Counted from the stretch's first letter, positions 1 to 12,540 are shown. The stretch: DNA of 64,000 nt from Dinochytrium kinnereticum (GCA_027604005.1 JADGJT010000056.1:1-64000), one strand, 5' to 3'. Numbers and translations: made by a program. The notes: a model not told the origin generated them from the letters alone.

Positions 1-118
1 ATGGTGGGAAAATAAAGGAGAAATGTGCGGATAAATCAATCTGACAAACTTAAGACAAATACTGAAGAATATTGGGGGAAACAATATGTGGGGAAGTTCC
101 GTGACATAATAACGACAG

Positions 119-190
119 TCCCAGTTAGTATAGTGGCTAGTATCCGACCCTGTCACTGTTAAGACCCGGGTTCAATTCCCGGACTGGGAG
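119..190 (+). tRNA. tRNA-Asp (GTC)
   Basis: A 72-nt cloverleaf with a perfect 7-bp acceptor stem (119-125 with 183-189), discriminator G at 190, a D-arm of the usual TAGTATAGTGG type, and a perfect 5-bp T stem around a TTCAATT loop. The anticodon loop CTGTCAC (150-156) places GTC at 152-154, giving aspartate. No intron is present. A T-rich run follows directly from 191, as expected for a Pol III terminator. The anticodon stem is weak: 145-149 against 157-161 contains two mismatches (C-A and C-T) and one G-T pair, so this copy may be poorly functional or a decayed copy. Confidence 0.88.
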
Positions 191-1827
191 TTTTATTTGG
201 TTTTTTTTTTGGAGAAATTAAGAAATTGTCCTAGCCAATAACAATAGGGTTGTACAGTTACAAATTTGAATTTGAAGTTGAAATTTCGCAATTCAAGAGA
301 TAGGCATGAAGATTGTCACAGTAGAAAAGTGAGGCGACATGCGACATGGGAGATGCAGGAAGGAACATTGGGTGGTGCCGCACTCCATCACAAGAATCAC
401 AAGAGGGATGCACCCTGTCGAATAGCATAATCAATAACGGCCAACATCAATGGTCATGCTAATCAGGATGATGTGCATAACCTGTTTCAAGAGAGAACTT
501 TTATTTTGGGGGCTACAGATACCCAAGGGGTCTCCCCTTCGAGTTGCTGATACCTACGGGTTAGGGTCTTGCTGTTATGCTCGTTGGCAGGGTCAAATCG
601 GTTGGGATGGCCTCAACTCTTTCTCTTGTAACCTTTTCCGTTTGACATTAAATCCCCCCTTACATATATGCTTACTTAGTCTTTCTTATGCCCCTCTAAT
701 TTCATTTCTTGTAAGTCTGATGAATCTTTTATCCAACTCAATACCAGCACCGAACTCTTCAATAGGGTTGGGGTTGGGGTTGGGGGCTTGGATGACGCTC
801 ATTTAGTACCGCGGACGATTCCCACTATCTAATATAGATCTCCGCTTTTTTTTTTTTTTTTTTTGATCTCAAACACTACATTCTCTTTTAACCCTCTACT
901 AGATCACATACTTTGAATCTATTAGATAGTTTTGATGTTCTTTGCATGTATAAGCCTATTCGCCTTGCATTCTTCGATGGCTATTTTACGTGACCCCTTA
1001 CGCCACAGATCAAATACCCTGAAATTACGATATTGCTAACCTCACGCATACCTAACTGTGCTGCATGCTTAATCCATTGCAGCAAGTTCCACATTTTGAC
1101 TTTGTTAGCCTCCAGAATCGACGTGGATGCTCATATGCTCTTGAACTTCTAAAGATGGCCATGTCATGTCAAATATGTTGAATTGGTTAGCCCATTCGAA
1201 AAGCAGTACTCCACGCATGTAAGCCTGGAGAAGACAAATTTATGGCATGAGCCAGGGAGACAACTGAGAGCTGTAGGGTTAGGGATATTATGTATACGTT
1301 CGATCCATTCAATGAGCCACGGCAGCCTCACGCAACTTGTAGTCTTTGCGGCCGACACGGCGTAAAGATCAGAAAAATGAATGGCCGAATCGTGTATATT
1401 TCCTTGCCTTCTGCACTTGGGATTCTCAGTAGGAACAGAGATGCTCATGGAAGCGGCTATCGACGCGACATCGAGGTCATCAGCCTTCTCCTTTAACTTA
1501 CGCATTCAATGGCCAACGCGTAGTCATGCAAATAAGTCAAGATGGACTCTCAGGGGTTTAAGTGGCTACAGAACAATTCTCCGCGACTTCCAACGAGGAA
1601 AATGCTTGCTTGAGATGTGCGCAGAGATATTCCGGCAGGATGTTGCTGGAATAACACCAGGCACATTGCAGGCAGCCAATCAGAGCGCCAACAATTCTCA
1701 AAATGCATGCGGGATGGGGATGATTTTTGGCAGAGGGTGAAAAATTATTTTGCTGGTGTTGGGCAAAATTTCTGCTTTGCTGGTGGATGCTGCAAGTGAT
1801 TGGAGCGACACCTTCATTCACCTGGGA
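191..1827. other. gene-poor flank, no supported gene
   Basis: AT-rich sequence with a T-run at about 847-864 and a short GGGGTT-type run near 765-785. Small overlapping open frames on both strands between about 1160 and 1820 show no recognisable domain. They may include the 5' UTR or an upstream exon of the Munc13-like gene, but nothing here fixes that. Confidence 0.5.
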
Positions 1828-4800
1828 ATGAGCACTCGCGACTACAGCAGGGACAGGCCGTCTGCTGCCAACTCCTCCTCTGCATCATCGGCATCAGCGT
1901 CAGGAGCGTCTGCATCTGCCACCGGCGATCGCGACTACTACGGCTCACGGAAGGAGCGGGACTACTATGCTTCGCGACAGCCAGCCCCTTCCGACTATGA
2001 TCACCCGCCTTCCCGTTCAGCAACAACTGTTGGAAGGGGCCACCGCTCTGATCGATCTGCTGGCGTGCAACCGCCGGGGGGTGGTGGTGGTGGCGAGGGA
2101 CCTGTCCGGATCGGAAGGAATGCCGATGGATTCTTTGAAGCTCCACCTTCTGCAAGGGGAGGGAGTAGCGGTCTTCCGTACGATGATCTACTACAAACCC
2201 TGTCGCCTCGCAATTCTCCTTCTTCTTCTTCAGGGGGAGGCGGTTTAGGCCGCAATACCACTACTCGAACTAGACCCCCTCCCAGCGGTTCAGCGATGGA
2301 CGATTACGGCAGTAGTTCCGCATATGATGATCTACCTCAATCTTCCTCCTCCTCTCGCAACTCCCCTGCCTCTTCTGCAGGAGGAGGTGGTCTTGGCCGC
2401 AATACCACTACTCGAACCAGACCCCCTCCCAACGGTTCAGCGGACGATTACGGTAGTAATTCCGCATATGATGATCTGCCTCAATCCTCCTCCTCCTCTC
2501 GCAATTCTCCTGCATCTTCTTCTGGAGGCGGTGGAATTTCCAGGAATGCCACCACTCGAACGAGACCTCCTCCAAGTTCGGCGATGGATGATTACAGCAG
2601 CAATTCAAGGCCTTACCATACCCAAGGGAGGCCCTCGCATTCATCCAATCACGCCGCAGGGGATCAGTCTGCCTCATCTCCTTCATCTAACCCTGCATCA
2701 GCCATGGCCTCCCCGCCCATGTCGTCAAAGGCCAGAAGGGCGGTGAGGGATGAGAACGGCTTCTTTGTGGCACCCGGTGGGACGTCCTCATCTTCGTCTT
2801 CTTCACCAGCGCCTTCAGGTTCTCCCATGCCCTCCAACCCATCCAGTCCTATTCCGACCAGATCGGGAACTGTTGCTTATCGGGATAGAGAGAGGGACCG
2901 ATATCCTAGAGGCGGTGGAGGAACGGGGCATGAGCGGTCAGGGAGCTTTGATAGTGGATCTCGAGGTGCAGGAGGTGGGAAGTATGGAGACCGCGATGAG
3001 GGTACCGGGAGCAGGGGAGCAGATCCGAGGACAGTAGCGACATCTCCACGTAGTGGCTCGTCTTCGGCACTAGCGCCACCATCTTCTTCTCCGCCTCCGT
3101 CGATCTCGCGATCAGCGTCCAATCATCAAGGCTATCATAGGAGTGAACGTCGGGATAGAGAGAGAGACCGTGCGCCTGCTTCGCCGCCGTCAAGCGCCCC
3201 GGCTTATGGAGGGGATCTTTATTACAATAAATCCAATTTGGATTCTTTGCGCTCAGACGGCAACCCCCCTCGAGGTTCTTCATCCGGCCGTGGTGCGGCA
3301 CCTCCCTCAACATCACGCTATCGAGATCGAGACCCGGATGGACCGCGATCAGCAGCTCCTGGGGCTGCCTCCATGTTTGACGACATGATGAGAGACCTTG
3401 ATTCGGCGGCATCCGGATCATCCTCTTCCATTTCATCCAACGCGACAGCTGTAGCCTCTTCCGTCACATCATCCTCTTCATCTGCTTTAAAGTCAACGTC
3501 TGCAGGCAGACCGTACATGAATGGATCCGCTACCCCCGCCTCACAAACATCCACCGCTTCGGCCACTTCACCATCCTCCCCACCAACCTCATCCTCTACC
3601 CGTGACTACGACCGTGAAAAGAGCCGCGAGAGAAGACTTGCTGAGCGCCGTGAACGAGAGCGAGAGAGAGAGAGAGCAGGGGCTAGGCGTGATGATCGGG
3701 GACGGAGAGACGAGCCCCCTCCTCCCGTTGAAGTACCAGATTCCCCTACCACGAAAGAGCGCAGGAGAAAGGAGGCAGAAGAGAGGGAGATGGAGATGGA
3801 GAGGAATAAAATTGCGGAGGCTGCTGAGGCTGCTCGGAGGGAGAAGGAGAGGAGGGAGACTGAGAAGAGAGAATTAGAGAGGGAGGACGCCGAAAGAAGG
3901 TTGCATGAGATAGAGAGACTTAGGAGAGTTGGGGGGGATGTAGGGTCGCCCTCTATCGATGAGGGGGTGAGTCTTTTTTTCCTGCTTTCCCCTATTTTTA
4001 AGAGCGAGAGTTATTTTCTTGCCAATTTACATTGTTTTTGATGCCACCGCGTAGTTGTAGTGTCTTTGGATGGAAAGCTTATTTTTAACCCGTATACCCA
4101 CTTCACCCCTTACCAATCAACCATCTAAAACAAACACTGATTCACACCCTAATCTCTACCACGACTGCCAGATCATTGTCCCCGACTATGTCAGAGCCCT
4201 TATTCGCGTCCTTCTCAGCGACAAAACCTTAACCCCTACTCCGGACGACTTTTCAACTCCTGACGGATTCACTATATGGCAAAAAACCATCGGTGGACCC
4301 CTTCAACAAGTCATTTCCGACCTCCTTCAGGAACGTCACATTGATGCTCCGCTTCGCAAAAAATCAGAACCCCCCCCTTCCTCCACCGAAAAAAAAAAGA
4401 CCGACACAAAAGTTACTATTTTCTTTAAAGTGGTTGAAGCACGTGGGTTGATTGCTAAAGAAGGGAAAACCCGTGATGCCTTTTGTAAGATCGAGCATGG
4501 TCCACTCCCTGTCGATGGTGGAATTTTCCTAACAACTAGCAAGAAGAATATCAACCCTGATGTAGAGGCTTTTCAGACTGACGTGCAACCGGGTACAACT
4601 AACCCTGTTTGGAACCAACATTTGAAGATTGATGTGAGGAATATTATGGATCGTATTGCTGTGAGCGTTTGGGATCAGAGGAAGGAAGAATTTCTGGGAG
4701 TTGTGAGGCTTAGTATGGGAGAGGTGATGACGACCTGCGCTAGGGATGGGTATCTGAGCAAGTGGTATGGATTGGGACCGAGAGAGGCTAAGAGTAAGGA

Positions 4801-7800
4801 TAAGTATGTGGGCGGTGAGCTTTTTTTGGAGATTCATATTCAGGATGATAAGGTATCATTTAAATATTGTCTTGCACCTTTCTAGCCGCTTCAAATAATT
4901 GTGTTTGTGGGGGGGGGGAGGGAGGCGCTTGATTCTAGGGGTGTTATCTTCATTAACCGCCTTTTACCCTTAAAATCAGATTATTGGCCCGAACTCCACT
5001 GCCCAACCTCAATCAACCCAATCCCCCACCGAATTTCTTGACACAGCCCTTCAAAACTGCAAGATAAACTACAAGTCTCTCTACAAAACCCTTCTTCGAA
5101 ACTGTCTAACCCTCGATATGCGAGCTCTCGAACGGATAACTGATAATACTGTTGATCTTCTCAGTGACGAATCTAAGACAACATTGAAAGTTTGGGCTAG
5201 AAGGTGGTTGGTTGGAGAGGCTTTTCAGTTTATTGCGTTGGTAGAGTTGCTGTTCAATGAGTATAAGCAGTATAATGTGCCGGTTTTGGCGTTGTTTACG
5301 GCCTATGAGGCTATTCATGATAGGATTCCGGGGAATGGGGGATGGTTATCGGTTTACGATGTAGGTTTTTGTATTCTCTCTGATTTTTCACCTCTATATG
5401 TCAACGTGCCTTAATTTATCTCGAATTATGTTTATTTTTGACTTTGTCTCTTTTGTGTTATTATTATTATTATTGTTTTTGTTTTAGTAGGAAAAAAGAA
5501 ATGCCTCTCTTTCGTCATTTCTAAACCTATATTGTGTTCTCAATCTTACTAACCCGTATTCATCAACTCTTATGTGGCATGCAGAAACCAGCCTTAATCG
5601 ACCTTTTGGAACAGATGTTCTCATACTACCAGACCCAAGTTACAAAGTACAAAGAGTTTTATGCAAAGAATAAGCCAGACGGCGCACTGGTGTCAACGAT
5701 CTTAATGTGGCGGATGGTGTTTAAGTCTAATATTTATAAGGAGGTGCACCCAGAGCTTCCTATTAGCTTTAAGGAGCATTTAACAGGTAGGTCCCGTCAT
5801 CGAATTTGTTAGCAGTATCGTTTTGCATGCCAGAAACTCCATTAGAAAATGATCTGGTTTGAATCTAGTCGGCTAAAAAAGAGATTTTACTTTTATTATC
5901 CTTCTATTTCAAGGCATCATGTCTGAAGCCGCTACAGCCCGATACCAAAAACTTCTCGAACTTTCATCCCCCTTTGACGAATCCAACATTGAGGCGGTCT
6001 TCGATGGACTCACTAAGCTTACCGAACTCCTCACAGAAGAAATCGAAATTGATTACAAGTATTTCAAGCGACCTTTCAAAAAGGATATTGATATTGTGGG
6101 GTTGACGGCCGATGTTTATATCAGAAATTTTGTGAAGAGCTTGGAGGAACATGAGGGGATGCTTGCTAGTGATGAGGCTATTAACACGGCGAGCAAGGCT
6201 ATTTTTGCGCTTTACCGGAAGATGAAGGTTATGGACTCGAGATATGCTAAGCTGAAGCCAGAGTGAGTATATTTGTATTTCGATTGTTGGGTGGTTTGTC
6301 TTTTGCAACATTGATATCAAGTCTGACTCTTTTCAGACTTCGCCGCATCTCAAACTACAAGTCCTTTAATGTAGAAAAATGGTTCAGCCCCTTTGTCGTA
6401 AAATGGCTCGATAATCTCTCAACCCGCACCCTAGAGTGGGTAACCAACGCCCTTAAAGCTGACACCTTCGAGCCCATCGGCGGTCCTGACCCGGATGGCA
6501 ACCCGCCATGTTCTACCTCTATCACAGATCTATTTAGCGCAGTTTACCAAGAACTTGAGTTTATAGCTGATCTTGGTTGGAGTAATGCTGTTCAGAATGC
6601 TGGGTTTTTTCAAAAGTTTGCCAGGACTGTCAATACTGCGATCGAGCAATATTGTGATGCCATTGGCATGGGCGAATTGAAGATTGAGACAGGGAATGCC
6701 GGGACAACTTGGACGGCTTTATTGCAGACCAAGCAAGCTAATGGCCCAAAGGATATTACTAATGAGGTTCGTAGTTTTCTCAGTCGTTTTCTTTCTTTTT
6801 TATTTGCTTTCAAATGGGTTGGTATTGGGATAAATGATTATTCTGCCCCACGTTGGGTTGATTCCACCGAGCTAATCCTTTACTTTGTTCTCAAAAACCC
6901 AGTCCTGCGTAAAGCTTTGTAATATCGAATATGCTTTGAATAAGCTTGACGACATGTACCGCTTGATGAATGTTGCCACTCTTACGAGAACCGTTAAAGA
7001 CTACCGCGCAACTATTGCCCCAATGAAGAAGAAATCCCCAAAAGGGTCTCCGACAACCATTCAAGGCGATGAGGATGAGGAAGTTAAAGGATCCTTTAAG
7101 GTCCAGATCGCTTATGCCGAGAACGTCAAACCCGTAACGTCAGCAGGTCTCAGCAACCCCTTTGTCACGATTCGCGTTCCAGATGGAACAGTTGTGCCTC
7201 CTCCAGACCCAGATGACCCGACAACTGGAGCAGTAGGGGGAGCTACGACGGCAGCTCAGTCTGGCGCACCGGTGGTGCTCAATGGATCTGCTTGTGAAAT
7301 GGCGAGGACGAGAGTAATTTATGAGACTCTCAACCCAACTTGGGATGAAACGTTTACAATGATGCTGCCCCCAGTAACGAGATTGGAAGTCACTATTTTC
7401 TCCAAAAATATGCTAACCTCTGATGAGCTATGCGGGAGGGCAACGATCGATTTAGGATCGAAGACTAGGTTGAGAAGGAAGTTGGCAGATCATCATACAC
7501 ATGATGTCTTTGTGGAGGCTGAACCGCAGGGGAGGATTTTATTGAGAATGACTATGGAGGGAGAGGAGGAGGATGTTGATTTCTGGTTTAGGAGGACGAA
7601 AGAGAGATTGGTTAGGACGAGAGATGATTTCTTGAGGTCGCTTTGTGCAAAGGTAGTGTTTTCTCTGCTGTTTGCTTGTTATTAGAGATGAAGATGGGGA
7701 ACGATCGTGTATAACTAACATTTTGCTGTTCAGCTCACTCCATACGTGAAAGAAATCATGATCAAGTCCCTGAAAGAACACGAAGCCGCTCCTCTTCCTT

Positions 7801-8411
7801 CCAAGTCCTTTTTCTCCGCCATTACTTCGACGGTTCAATACTCGAACCAAACAGCCAACGGCATCGCCATCGACCAGCCTGTTAACCAGCACGAGGCCGA
7901 CTATCTTTTAGCACCCCTAACTGATTACTTGAACAAGAATCTTGAAATTATCTGCATGTCCATGTCCTCGCGTATGGCAAAAGAGGTGATCAAACGAACA
8001 TGGGATGAAGCCATTATCGTTGCCGAGTTTACACTCGTACCGCCTCTCTATGGATTAATTGAACGAGACAGACGTGTCTTAAACCGTCGCCAAATTTCCA
8101 TGTCTGAATGGAGTTTACACATCTTGCGAGACTTCTTCCATGCTGACGGTGCTGAGGCTGGGCTGTCAAAGAGGTCACTGGAGACGAGAAAGTATGTCGA
8201 TGTTACATCGCTTATTGGATATTATGGGGTAGACCTGAAGAAGTTAAAGCGGGAGTACGAGATAAGCTTAATCGATGGGCGGGAGAAGGAGTTGATGTTG
8301 AGGTTGATTAGACTTAGGATCGAGAAGCAGGAAGATTTGTCGGTGGGTGATAGAGATGAGGGTAGGAAATGGATCGACTCGCAGCTCTCCAAGAGGAGGG
8401 AGAAACGGTGA
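1828..8411 (+). CDS. Munc13/UNC13-like C2-MUN domain protein
   Basis: Modelled with eight exons (1828-3966, 4172-4852, 4980-5360, 5585-5786, 5914-6262, 6337-6766, 6903-7652, 7734-8411), giving 1869 aa; all phases close. Residues 1 to about 620 are Ser/Pro/Gly-rich low complexity with a 48-residue repeat. About 620-710 is a highly charged coiled coil rich in Glu/Arg. A C2 domain follows at about 800-940 (it includes NPVWNQHLKIDV), then the MHD1 part of a MUN domain across exons 3-6, a second C2 domain in exon 7 (the NPTWDETF motif), and MHD2 in exon 8. Munc13 proteins prime vesicles for SNARE-mediated fusion at the plasma membrane; the fungal branch carries a C2 between MHD1 and MHD2, as here. 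The start is the first ATG of the long first-exon frame after the non-conserved leader; a frame extends upstream to about 1750. A role in vesicle tethering is inferred from family membership. Confidence 0.9.
2179..2610 (+). repeat. three 144-bp in-frame tandem repeats in the Munc13-like gene
   Basis: Units begin at 2179, 2323 and 2467 and encode 48-residue copies, each with YDDL, a poly-Ser stretch, a GGGG run and the motif RNTTTRTRPPP (RNATTRTRPPP in the third). The exact 144-bp spacing keeps the frame. The repeats lie in the disordered N-terminal region and probably vary in number between strains; that last point is inference. Confidence 0.85.
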
Positions 8412-9337
8412 TGGTCACTTTCACATTTTTCTTTTTCTTTTCCTTTTTTATCTTCTTTTTTTTGATCATGAATGGGCATAAGTTGATGTTTTTGTTGTTT
8501 CTCGAACGGTTGGAGCGGGTCTTCCGACTTGGGGAACTGTGGCTTCATCCTTTTTTCTTTTTCTTTTTGTTTTCTTTTCGTTTTTTTTGTGTTCTTATGG
8601 TTACGGATGGATTGTTCATTCCAGCACCTTTTCTACTTTGTATGTTTTTATATTTCCTGTCACTTCATATATCCTTTCCACCATCCATGTTTTTTGTGTT
8701 TGTGCTTGGCGGATTGCCCCTTCCAAAAACACCCATATAAACAAAAATACCAACATATTCGCATATTCTGACACTCAACTAGCAGTTCATCCCGTTCCAA
8801 AAAAAGGATCGAATAAGACATGCTTTGCGATTGCAGATGAGATTCAATGTAAGGTAACTCGTTACTGAGTGCAAGACCCTCCCGACTTCATCCTCACGTT
8901 CTCGTTCGGTCTCACCTATGAAAACCGCACGTCCTTGAGCTGGGCCAAAACGTGGGTGCACCTTAGCAATTAACTGCTCCTTTAGGAACTGAGAAGCAAG
9001 CGCTGGGAATTTCTTATTCACTGTCGTATTTAAAAGCGAACTCTGAATACCTCCCTGATCGCTATACCGCATAAGGCAAATCCTCCTCAGCACCTATCAA
9101 TATAACTTCTTCCAAAAGGGCCACCTTCAAAGTAACTATTCAAGTTGATTTAATATATTTTGGTGCGGCTGATTAAGGCCGTGTAATAAATACTATAAAA
9201 GACCTAGCTAAGGAGAACAAAAAGAAAAAAGATACAGGATGAATTGAGGTTGATTAATGATGTATTTTTTAATAAATATTAAATGCTATGAAAGGGGAGT
9301 ATGGAAGGGGATCAGAAAAACAGGAAATCCAAGAGAT
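8412..9337. other. 3' flank of Munc13-like gene, donor region for later duplications
   Basis: T-rich 3' UTR-like sequence to about 8700, then unassigned sequence. A minus-strand frame of about 104 codons at 8779-9093 has no recognised domain. Stretches at about 8527-8690 and 9165-9215 (the latter with a GTGTAATAAAT...CTATAAAAG string) recur at 12690-12900 and 13030-13065, so this flank belongs to the duplicated block. Confidence 0.6.
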
Positions 9338-10939
9338 TCAAGACACAGAATCAAGCAAGAATCCAAAAGGCCCTGCACCAGGACCCAGTTTTTCCGAAAT
9401 CTCTTGACCTGAAGGCCTCCACATCGCTATCAGAACCACCAGTGAGTCCTGCTTGGGAATGTCCGGTATTTTCCAAGCTTTATCCTGCCTTTCCTTGGCC
9501 GGGCGGGGTTTGTAGACGGGGGAAGGGCGGATGACATGGACGGATGGAAGTCTGGGCCTTGCACACAAAGATGAAGTCCTCTGAGGAATGAGCATGCCCA
9601 CGTTTAAATCCAAAGTTGTGAGCAGCTGCGGAATGCGAAACACCCTAAGGCCGCTTTCCTTGACACCCAACCCGAGGTTTTCAGAAAAATGGTCCAGACC
9701 TGAAATAGGTCTCCCCGACAGCAAGAGTTTCAGCAGTGAGTCCTCCATAAGATTCCGCGAGTTGGCCTTAGTTTTTACAACCGAGTTGCGAGACGAGGAG
9801 ACGGAGGAAGGGGATGCTGAAATTTTGGAACGGGTGGGATGTGATCCAGTCCGTCGAGTTGTGCGCCCGTTCATATCCGAATCGAAAAAGAATAATGGCC
9901 ATGGACGCCAAACGACGACGGCTAAAGAGTTGTTCAAAGAAAACTGTTCAAGCAACGAGTCATTCTGTGATGATGAGGACTAGGGAGTGCGAAGGTTGGG
10001 GTTAGGACCAGGAAAAGATAAAAGGAATTTAGAGGCAAGGCTTACCTTTGCAGTCTCCGCAATGGGCTTCACCAGACCTCCAATGACCATCTCCTTCTCC
10101 TGCGAGATAATCCTAAACATCCGTTTGGCCTCACCCTCGCTAGGCATAACGAGCCTTAATTGATTGAGGGACACCATCCCAAACTCCTCCTTCTTTTGCC
10201 TCTCTGCAAGGGGACCCACCTCCAAAATCCATCGGCCACCCTTCCTCCCATTCTCCTCCCAGCACTTGACTGAGGTGTGGACACTCAGCCAGCCACTAAA
10301 TAAATGGCGAAAGGTCCCCTCCATTTCCAGGAGCAGGTAAGTCCTGCCAGCGCCTTCCGACACCGGCAACTCCATCACTCTTAACTGGCACGAGGCCAGG
10401 GCCGCCCATTCCTTGTCGCCAGATTCGTTGCGGACGAACTTGAAAGGGCGGATGCTCTTCGCAATGGCGAGGGTGACAGGGGCGACAGGCGTGGCGGTGG
10501 TTGTGTGAAGAGGGCCGTCCTGAGAGAATGTCAGTGTAAGGGTTCAACGATTGTCTGAGCATACCTTGGTAAACTCGATAACCTCCTTGTTGATAAATCC
10601 CTGGAAGGGATCGCAGGCTGTTGCGGGAGCTTGCGGCCACACCGCTGGCTGCTGGGCAGGGGTGCAAGCAGACTTGGGTAGGGTCTGGTGATAAGGTGAG
10701 TTGAGGACATATCAGATAATAGATTACCTTGTCGATGCACCTTTTTGGCCACAGGTTGAGTAAGTAGGCCTTGACGGCTTTGATCCCTCGAAGCTTCTGA
10801 TTTAGGAAAGAAAAAGAAAAGCGATGAGGGGGGGGTTGGGGAAGATGGAGAGACCGATGAAGGCGTCAGAAAGACATGAGAAGGTGGATGATGGGAAGGA
10901 AGGTTGGTGGGAGCTGGGACAAGACGGGCATACCTCCAT
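9338..10939 (-). CDS. orphan protein of unknown function, 5 exons
   Basis: The spliced model on the minus strand is 10939-10934, 10796-10728, 10684-10565, 10519-10046 and 9979-9338, giving 436 aa. The first exon is only ATG-GAG. All introns are GT-AG and phases close. A TATA box lies about 80 bp upstream. I do not recognise the family. Residues about 65-220 form a compact, non-repetitive globular-looking segment (it contains SIRPFKFVRNESGDKEW). The last exon (214 codons) is basic with a Ser-rich patch and has a diverged copy at 13205-13690. The gene sits in a block of local duplications with a tandem repeat directly upstream, typical of fast-evolving accessory sequence. No signal peptide or membrane segment is evident. 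That it is a real gene is supported by the splice-phase consistency and the conserved frame of the copy; its function is unknown. Confidence 0.7.
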
Positions 10940-11019
10940 GTTTGATTATGTGATCAGGCAAGCGACGATGCGTTGGCTGGCAGAATCTGAGGAGGGGGGG
11001 GTTAGGGTGGTTAGGTCCC

Positions 11020-11027
11020 TTTTTATA
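11020..11027 (-). promoter_or_regulatory. TATA box of the orphan gene
   Basis: TATAAAAA on the minus strand, about 80 bp upstream of the ATG at 10939, with no competing start between them. It supports this ATG and the minus-strand direction. Confidence 0.6.
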
Positions 11028-11143
11028 GTCGTCGACTGGGAGACATCTCCCATGAACGCGTTTGGCGTGTTGTGTTGCAGCGCAGGTAAATCCTGCTTTT
11101 GTTGCCAAGGGTATAGAATAGGATGGTCTCGCAACAACTGGGG

Positions 11144-11640
11144 GAGATTTACGTTTGCGCTTCTTGCCCTAGACCCTTGCTCCATCGTGCGAGGAATTCT
11201 TACTTTTTCTTTCTCTTGCTGTCATTCTCACTGTCATTCTCTTCCTTTCTGGCGCGAGGCATTATAACCGTGTGAGATTTACGTTTGCGCTTCTTGCCCT
11301 AGACGCTTGCTCCATCGGGCGAAGTATTCTTACCTTTTCTTTCTCTTGCTGTCATTCTCTTCCTCTCTGGCTTGAGGCATTACAACTGCGGGAGATTTAC
11401 GTTGGAGCTTCTTGCCGTAGACTGTTGCCCCATCGTGCGAGGAATTCTTACTTTTTTCTTTCTCCTGCTGTCATTCTCACTGTCATTCTCTTCCTCTCGG
11501 GCTTGAGGCATTACAACTGCGGGAGATTTACAGCATTTGCGCTTCGTGCTCTAGACCCTTGCCCCATCGTGCGAGGAATTCGGACCTTTTCTTTCTCTTG
11601 TTGTCATTCGTTTCCCTCCTTGCTAGAGGCATGTGAACAG
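11144..11640. repeat. four-copy 118-131 bp tandem repeat
   Basis: Copies begin with GAGATTTA at 11144, 11274, 11392 and 11523, spaced 130, 118 and 131 bp. Each holds a core CTTGCCCTAGACCCTTGC-like string, then a near-invariant CATCGTGCGAGGAATTC and a CTTTCTCTTGCTGTCATTC pyrimidine tract; the second half of the unit varies by an extra CTGTCATTCTCA block. The array lies immediately upstream of the orphan gene's promoter and ends in degraded sequence near 11640. Confidence 0.85.
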
Positions 11641-12540
11641 CGCTGCAGGTTTGTTTGGTCTAGACCCCTCCAAATATTTTTACTATTTTTTTCACTTTAG
11701 ATATTGCTATTACAATTAGTGACTTTGGAGTTGTTCATCCCGCCTTACAGTATTCTCTGGTGGTCGGTTAATTAATTGATCAAAGAACGATTGATTGACG
11801 AATGCATGCATTTCGACTTGACATTGCACTCTACTCACAATCAATTATCAATTAATGAGCTTTGCTAAAGACAGTCAGGCCGAAGAAGAAACACGATTTG
11901 AAAAGACAACACGCACAAGGACAAAAAAAAAAAAAAAAAAAGAACAACAACAATAATAAAAAAAACAATAAAAGAGGCCATTATCCACCCAAAAATATCC
12001 TTACCTAACTGATCAGAGTCAAACTTCGGCTTTGGGTGTCATTCTTTGCCAATAAACTCCACGCGGGCTGGCCTTGGCCGATTCAAAACAAAAGGCGTTA
12101 CTTTGACAACGACGGATGCCTTTCATAAACTCGAACGAGGTATTTGTCGCATAACACAAACGTTTGTGATTTGGCTAGGCTTTACAAATGTACGTGGACG
12201 GGAAAAAAGACATTTGGAAAGTTCGCCAGAAGGGTGGGGACTTACCACATGTATGTGGCAGCGTTTTAAGGGGCGGACGGACGTGACCAGTATGAGTTCT
12301 GCGTCATGAGACCCATAGGAGACGCGTTAATAATATTAGTTTTACGTTGGGGATCATTCTTTTACCTATGATCTTGTGCTTTTTTTACCCTGCTTGGCCT
12401 GTCGAGTGTAGAGGGAGTGCGTTCAAAGAAGTCGAATGGGTAGAGTGCAGGGCGCACGTGACTGCTGCGATGGAAGGTTAATGCTTGAGCAAGCACAAAT
12501 TCTGAAAAGTTCGAAGACGGAGGAAAGCATTGCTGGTATG
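11641..12540. other. non-coding spacer of the duplicated block
   Basis: AT-rich, with an A-run at about 11926-11942. 11717-11830 is repeated in diverged form at 13697-13815. The stretch around 11990-12045 resembles about 13855-13920. 12458-12530 resembles 14104-14165. No open frame here shows recognisable coding content. Confidence 0.6.

Noticed and set aside
450..806. Plus-strand open frame of 118 codons near the tRNA
   Set aside because: Composition is low-complexity at its end and no domain or splice context supports it.
8779..9093. Minus-strand open frame of about 104 codons
   Set aside because: No domain, no splice partners found, and only an ordinary length for chance; left inside the spacer description.
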